Positions 61,801-64,000 of a DNA stretch of 64,000 nt are shown here, in pieces. This DNA comes from Whitmania pigra (Eukaryota > Annelida > Clitellata > Hirudinida > Haemopidae), in assembly GCA_021613335.1 (NCBI GenBank), contig JAJTWR010000431.1, forward strand, positions 1-64,000, read 5' to 3'. The position numbers were made by a program, and so were the translations under genes. How positions within the stretch are numbered: position 1 is the first letter of the stretch; each line of letters opens with the position of its first letter. Under the pieces are notes generated by a model that worked only from the letters and a program-made list of their open reading frames with translations, did not search any database and was not told the DNA's origin.

Positions 61801-64000
61801 CATGAGGCGCAGCGCCTCGGCGAGCGCAGTGTAGGCTTGCCCCGGCTGTCGAAGGACGCTGGAGTGCAACTTCGCCGCACGCACGAGCGAAGTGACTTGC
61901 TCGCGCTGGTCGCGCGAAGACTTCGCCAGAATGGAGAGGACCGACACCAACTTTCGGGATTCACCGAGCGCTTCGTAGGCTTTTGAGAGCGCCCGCGCCG
62001 CCTGGTCCTGTATCGTGGCATCGGGAAGCATCGCCTCCAAGCCTTCGAGCGCCTGAGCATCGTTCGGCTTTTCGGCAAGACGAGCCGCGAACGCTTGCAG
62101 CGCCTTGCTCCGACCGCCGAGCGCGCGCTCCTGCACCTCACGGCGAGTCGCGGTGATGCGCTCCAACTCGGCGGTGTTGCCCGCCTCGCGGTAGAGCTCT
62201 TCAAGCTTTTCGAGCACCGGCAGCAGTTCAGCCCAGCGGCCGAGCTCTTCCAGTCGTTTCGCGAGGCGCGGGAGGTGCTCTGCTGCGGGTGCCCCGGCGG
62301 CGATAGCCTTGCTGAGCGCTTCGGCGGCTTCCGCCGGGCGGTTCAAGCTACTCGACGCAGCTTCCAACTTGAGCCAGAGCTGGACTTGCTCTGTCGGATC
62401 GGAGGTCGAGATGAGCCCGCGCAGTGCTTGGCTGAGTTCGGGGATGCGGCTCGCCTTTTCGGCGGCGTCCACCATGCGCGACAGGAGTTCACGGTTTTGC
62501 GGGTCGTGGGCGAGCGCGCCTTTGAGTGCGCTCACCGCATCGTCGTAGGCATTGGCTTGAAGTGAGAGATCCGCCGCCTCGCTGTACAGCTCAACCGCGA
62601 GCGCAGGTTTCGCTTCCTGCGCCTCTTGCGCGAGGACCTGGACAAGCTCGCGCTCCGACGAGAGCGAGCGCGAGAGCCGATGCGCGTCCATGCGCACATT
62701 GCTGTCGCGCGGGTCGAGTTTCAGGGCGCGCAGGCGGAAATCGAATGCCGCCCGCGGGTCGGACAGGTGTTGCTCGGAGGTCTCCGCGAGGAGCGCCAGC
62801 AGCTTTAATTGTTCGCCGCGATCGGTTTCGCTCGCAAGTTGCACGAGCAGCGAGGCTACCTGCCTCTGGAAGTCTCCGGCTTTAGCGTAGAGCGGGGCCA
62901 GCGCCCGGCTCACCTCGGCGCTGCGGATGCCTTGCGCTGCTAGGCGCTCAAGCGCGGCGATGAGCGCACTGGAAGTGACGCCTTCCTCAACCAAGTTCAG
63001 GTAGAGCTGGGTCGCATCCTCCGGACGGTCGACGCGCTCTGCGTAGACTTGCGCGAGGCGCAGTTTCCACTCTTGGCGCTCTTGCTGGGTCGCGACAAGC
63101 GCGACCAACCGCTCGACGACGCTCACTACCTCTTCCCAAGCGGCGAGTTGCACCGCGAGCGCTCCCAAGCGCTTTAATGCCGAGACCGAGCCTGGTTCGA
63201 GCGCCAGAACTTTTCGGTAGGCGGCGGCGAGGGCCGTCGGTTCAGCACCGGATTCCTCCAGCCGACGAACCTCCGCTTCGAGCTCCGAACGAGGTTCGCG
63301 CTTCGCGTCGGGTTTTTCCTCAGCGCGTGCGGCCTCTAAGGCGGACAGCGCTTCGCGTGCTTGGGGGTCGTCGGGAGCGAGCGTTCGCACTTGGCGCCAG
63401 GTTTCCCGAGCGTCGTTGTTACGCCCTACCCCTTCGAGCACCTTCCCCTTAGTCTTGAGAAATTCTAGCTGGAGGGTCTTGGATAGCCTCGGCACCACTG
63501 CGTCGATCGTCTCCAAGACGACATCGTTCAGATTCGCTTTCTGCCCGGCGCGCACCAACGCCGGAAGGAAGTTCTTTCGATCGGGCTCTAGGGAAATACC
63601 GAGCGAGAGCGAAGTGGTCGCGCGGGCGAAATTGCCGGTGGCGATGCACTGGGCGCTGATGCTCTCGCAGAGGGCCGCACGTACCGAAACCGGTCGGTTG
63701 ACGAGAATCGCCGTGTCGAGGTGCGGCCAGAGCCGGTCGAGTTGTTTTTCGGCGACCAAAAGTTCGGAGACGCGCCAAGCGAGTTCGACGTCGTCGGGGT
63801 CGAGCTTCGCGGCTTCTTCCAAGTAGCGTGCCGCGCCGACCGGGTCCGACAGCGACTCCATCGCGAGATCGGCCAAACTCTTGAGGATTCGGCCGCGGTG
63901 TTTCTCGTCGGCAGCGCTGGCGGTCGCTTCGAGGAGCTTGCGGCCTTCTTCGGCGCGGCCCAGTTGGAGGAGAAGCTCGGTCGCGACGAGCGCCGCGTCG
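52882..64000 (-). CDS. Giant TPR protein (GltI/AgnA-like), N-terminus beyond window
   Basis: An open frame of more than 3,700 residues with no stop from 64000 to 52882; the true start lies to the right of the window. Almost the whole length is tetratricopeptide repeats of about 34 residues (for example an ALxLDPxNxxAL-like core repeated throughout), a scaffold for protein binding. The last 300 or so residues are non-repetitive: a compact domain with a HLIDMSRAQEF segment and a YTVTRVGAILAGYLEP segment. Similar C-termini occur in large myxobacterial TPR proteins. No signal peptide can be judged. It lies 116 bp upstream of the GltJ-like gene, the order seen in Myxococcus. Confidence 0.82.
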   Translation of the reverse strand, partial: DAALVATELLLQLGRAEEGRKLLEATASAADEKHRGRILKSLADLAMESLSDPVGAARYLEEAAKLDPDDVELAWRVSELLVAEKQLDRLWPHLDTAILVNRPVSVRAALCESISAQCIATGNFARATTSLSLGISLEPDRKNFLPALVRAGQKANLNDVVLETIDAVVPRLSKTLQLEFLKTKGKVLEGVGRNNDARETWRQVRTLAPDDPQAREALSALEAARAEEKPDAKREPRSELEAEVRRLEESGAEPTALAAAYRKVLALEPGSVSALKRLGALAVQLAAWEEVVSVVERLVALVATQQERQEWKLRLAQVYAERVDRPEDATQLYLNLVEEGVTSSALIAALERLAAQGIRSAEVSRALAPLYAKAGDFQRQVASLLVQLASETDRGEQLKLLALLAETSEQHLSDPRAAFDFRLRALKLDPRDSNVRMDAHRLSRSLSSERELVQVLAQEAQEAKPALAVELYSEAADLSLQANAYDDAVSALKGALAHDPQNRELLSRMVDAAEKASRIPELSQALRGLISTSDPTEQVQLWLKLEAASSSLNRPAEAAEALSKAIAAGAPAAEHLPRLAKRLEELGRWAELLPVLEKLEELYREAGNTAELERITATRREVQERALGGRSKALQAFAARLAEKPNDAQALEGLEAMLPDATIQDQAARALSKAYEALGESRKLVSVLSILAKSSRDQREQVTSLVRAAKLHSSVLRQPGQAYTALAEALRLMPDAPDIRQAVRAAAEEASAFDTYAVELERLIKNNAPGLIGVHEELADVYERKLNQRDAAIRHLDAVVAIDPKHIVALKALRRLNRARENWPALVAVVERLAALEQEPTERTALYAEAATVYEHKLGDLEHAAENWRKIVARDPRAREPAVALARIYGQLERPSELAFALELLRNQEGSTPKGRELACRLGVLRRTALSDAPGALELFRQVLSEDPAHRETREALASWIKEPSEYGGAAMRMLDEALDVTKEHSPKITLREARLTVATDPDERSKLLRELAALYDRDGRQPARAFEVLSRAFMEGYDRESLRTDLERLAALNRSSAELAEMYEGAGGDADAPPEERVTFLRRAAELRQELGAPEVAAQNWKQLLELSPNDAEALSNLGQIYETSNNARSLAEVHEKQAEVATTSEERRFHFLKAAVALEASGQDDRAIVAYQAALKIERSVEILAGLERIFERLHRTPEHAKVLEELGKISEKAEDRLRYTLSWAELLLRSGENAAALRAFEKVLKLSPGNAAGLAGVERLIAVRETSAEAARILEPRYRELKDARRLAEVLELRVSGLDQTARAATLKEIASLQETAGNKLEALRALSRAVVDNPEDAEVRADLERLAVELGTFEELAESYREIINRKVAPNIEAELWRQLAPMYSDRLGRADEAMLAWHHVLEQDPNDTMVLARLAQMHKKASQFKELAAIMERQLHLEQSPSTQLNILFELATLADDILSDKALAARCYESILERRPDSESAMKHLTRILTEMERWDELARRLESEVVRVRESGRVEQSLELQVRLGRLQMRRLGDHEGALATLQQVLSLRPNHAAAIGALEDLANSDSPLKGEAAKALEPVFAREGDFHKQAQMLEARIASEEVAETRAELAWKLAELYSRELENPELAFAAALRGFEEAPQSAEQVEMLVEFATKASALEALIEGLGRASEKVTDGGVARALWLARGQALESLGDMAGAADCWRYVLAESPRDAVALERLDAALTHAGATEELREVLRARIETEPPDRLELVLRLGELELLELDDQHSALETYRLAHQLDPENKVALEALIRLTERFEQWSELAQLLEQRLEVTKGPERATLAVKLGALLEQRLRKPARAVPIYAKALEDDPQNTVAAGRLEAMVAENQGNAEAAAVLITTYRRRKDFGRLGTLLATQVSILPPGKLRRDALFELARLQALQGDREASYLSYYRSYQEDPNWSESRREFIALGAALGNFEEVASSIEAEYPNITDPQVAAESAIELGELYSVRLGEPERAAQFYAQVRGNEVYAPRVMPILEQLYEQAGDTASQVDVLEESLHYEAEPQKRIATFLRLGAIFADRLDEPERAAAAYEEILSTDPEHLGALRALVKLYEKAGASERLAATLDKLKPLVSGVEAESVLVKLAGITAETDSDEAAKIYQGVLETNPRNQEAFGGLAQVLSTSERFTELEELLTWRLSFSTDTKEQLRLHEWLGRLRLTTLNKPEEATASFKAVLDRDPRNVQALDALRTAYGALGKRDELIAILRRSLPVLEDPVEVRRTKIRIAMELAEIPRREESLDLARKTLEAGPHAPEDLDALKGVFARLGAWNDAANALSAKSTYYAELDDLEQAIAAQLEIGELWEKEVQRPELAAPAFEKVLDIDPANRDAFERAKTVYASLNDWRAYTDLIERFIPQFVTNEEKVAALKEVAEIQEQRLASQTGAFMNLIRALELVPEDAEVLAGAERLADETESYEEFALALEQVLEKVPRGMTSVALHVALARIQDQKLDDPTTAEASLRNVLALDPSNQPALAALADIFARHGQGESYVQTLDKRLEAAVEPEERVGILLQLARAHEEQLQDPVRAESMLEQAIEVAPSVDTFKALVGLCERQGNVSGAAHAYLRAAELPTEPAERAELLRSAGTNFELAEQVPEAIQAYSQAVEAVPEDLAAIEALERLYLVTDQPAELLDVYNRHTELTEDPKKKLELLGASAHLWWERFENLDNAEQCARLAVAISPDDPEAYALLAEVLFAQGRGDDLVDTLKRQLELSPDPHAQSNLWVSIANAEEKLRRALDQAVNSLQHALELDPQNVQALHALGGLYERTGNWPIAIETWQRAASIVEGTPEAAEYYSMMARIHEEMLSDTASAQRCYEQALAVAPGMLLALRGLRHLYEQQENWEGYEQTLVDEANHSVEGPERCAAWIQAGHFYLQQERRDPARSAFEEAYRNDPTSLDAATPLADIYYADEAWEKCEQLLDFVVEGLRQNPDESQQLCQRLYRLGYVAQKTHNDEKALQVFEEAWRIDATYLLLLESYGSLLMRVGRPQEALRIFQSILAHHRSTLAELEVGELYCTIGTLLHQLGQIDRATNHFEKALEFSKNHEESLRALVGIHEKAGRWDLAVEYGNRLLRVCAPESRFDIGVAIGAMARDRLKDPHLAIEAFQAAHRARPEVSEILDVLFALYQETKQGARAAEILEHMLTLPELQGDPERAKRAWLKVGELARDAMGDIERAAQAFNQALDIDWQLVEAFSSMERMLGSNRLWPQLEENYKRMIARIPKEDETHGIRMALWRSLGELYQNALQNPDAAFAAYQVAARGLPQDGELQQRLALVAQSLPDHKTEALEAWRGALRAGFSQKEAISAIAESAARAKQLDLAWMAAQVSSGLTGEMGTVAKEILARLSGYARLRETPQFALTEDLWRKTLYHPRINIYLAEVLAILGGECRAHFTEDPAKYAFNPKKHLIDMSRAQEFQLKPYMMAARVLGMDSVPVFSPFLAAQRERIAKRTAAVAPDPTLSIDLCHIEPPAVRLGGRFFAMTVAPELLYTSARTLSLLRPEFILTQRMAPERLGVLVQAALTLAVDRYRFTAPPELIQTDRSFLEKVLSPQRRDVLVRACQALSQRVPTIELVSFYEGMEYTVTRVGAILAGYLEPVKRMVSAETGSTYRVPVTARLNDLAAFAVSDECMALRAAIGVDIQIQVKK

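Noticed and set aside
52882..64000. Giant TPR frame as several fused or misassembled genes
   Set aside because: The frame is open with uniform repeat structure and codon use throughout, and similar giant proteins exist in Myxococcota.

Overview
The window is a GC-rich bacterial chromosome segment that reads as deltaproteobacterial or Myxococcota-like. The reasons are two giant or composite proteins resembling the Myxococcus gliding proteins GltI (AgnA) and GltJ (AgmX), long stretches of overlapping genes, many serine/threonine-rich lipoproteins and an outer-membrane lipid gene (lpxC). No phage, insertion sequence, CRISPR array or recombinase gene was seen.

Layout. Positions 1-2441 (minus strand) hold fabD (cut by the left edge), fabH, rpmF and a DUF177/YceD gene, the usual ribosome and fatty-acid cluster but without plsX. 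A metallophosphoesterase (plus), a Ppx/GppA phosphatase (minus) and polyphosphate kinase ppk1 (plus) follow, then a tatA-like gene. Positions 7744-31730 are one tandem family of nine related lipoprotein genes, called A to I here, all on the plus strand. Positions 31763-41248 (minus) hold an MlaF/MlaE transporter pair, two M16 peptidases, two GGDEF proteins, an FtsB-like gene, an Rrf2 regulator and a sigma-32-like factor. Positions 41337-46777 (minus) are a tightly overlapping run: lpxC, pyrF, a pteridine-reductase-like SDR, a folB-cupin fusion, queD, folE and an FAD-linked oxidase. Then come ruvB, ffh, a tRNA-Leu (plus), an unrecognised conserved gene, a zinc-ribbon/GYF/TonB-like membrane protein and a giant TPR gene that runs off the right edge.

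The most interesting region is the lipoprotein array. Each full-length member has a lipobox with the modified Cys at residue 20 or 22, five to seven about 88-residue putative-Ig repeats, a beta-helix-like linker and a LamG/concanavalin-like C-terminal domain. Eight copies of one promoter (TTGC box, exactly 17 nt, TTATCA-type box) drive the array. Most are followed by a hairpin whose sequence changes while its pairing is kept, and then by a TTCACGAGGGG-like box. Seven of the eight large genes end in their own hairpin terminator. Gene D is truncated and lacks one, and E is only an N-terminal stub. Gene F looks like a mosaic of G-type and H-type sequence. Together these suggest a surface-adhesin or recognition family that diversifies by duplication, repeat loss and recombination, with expression tied together by a common promoter and leader.
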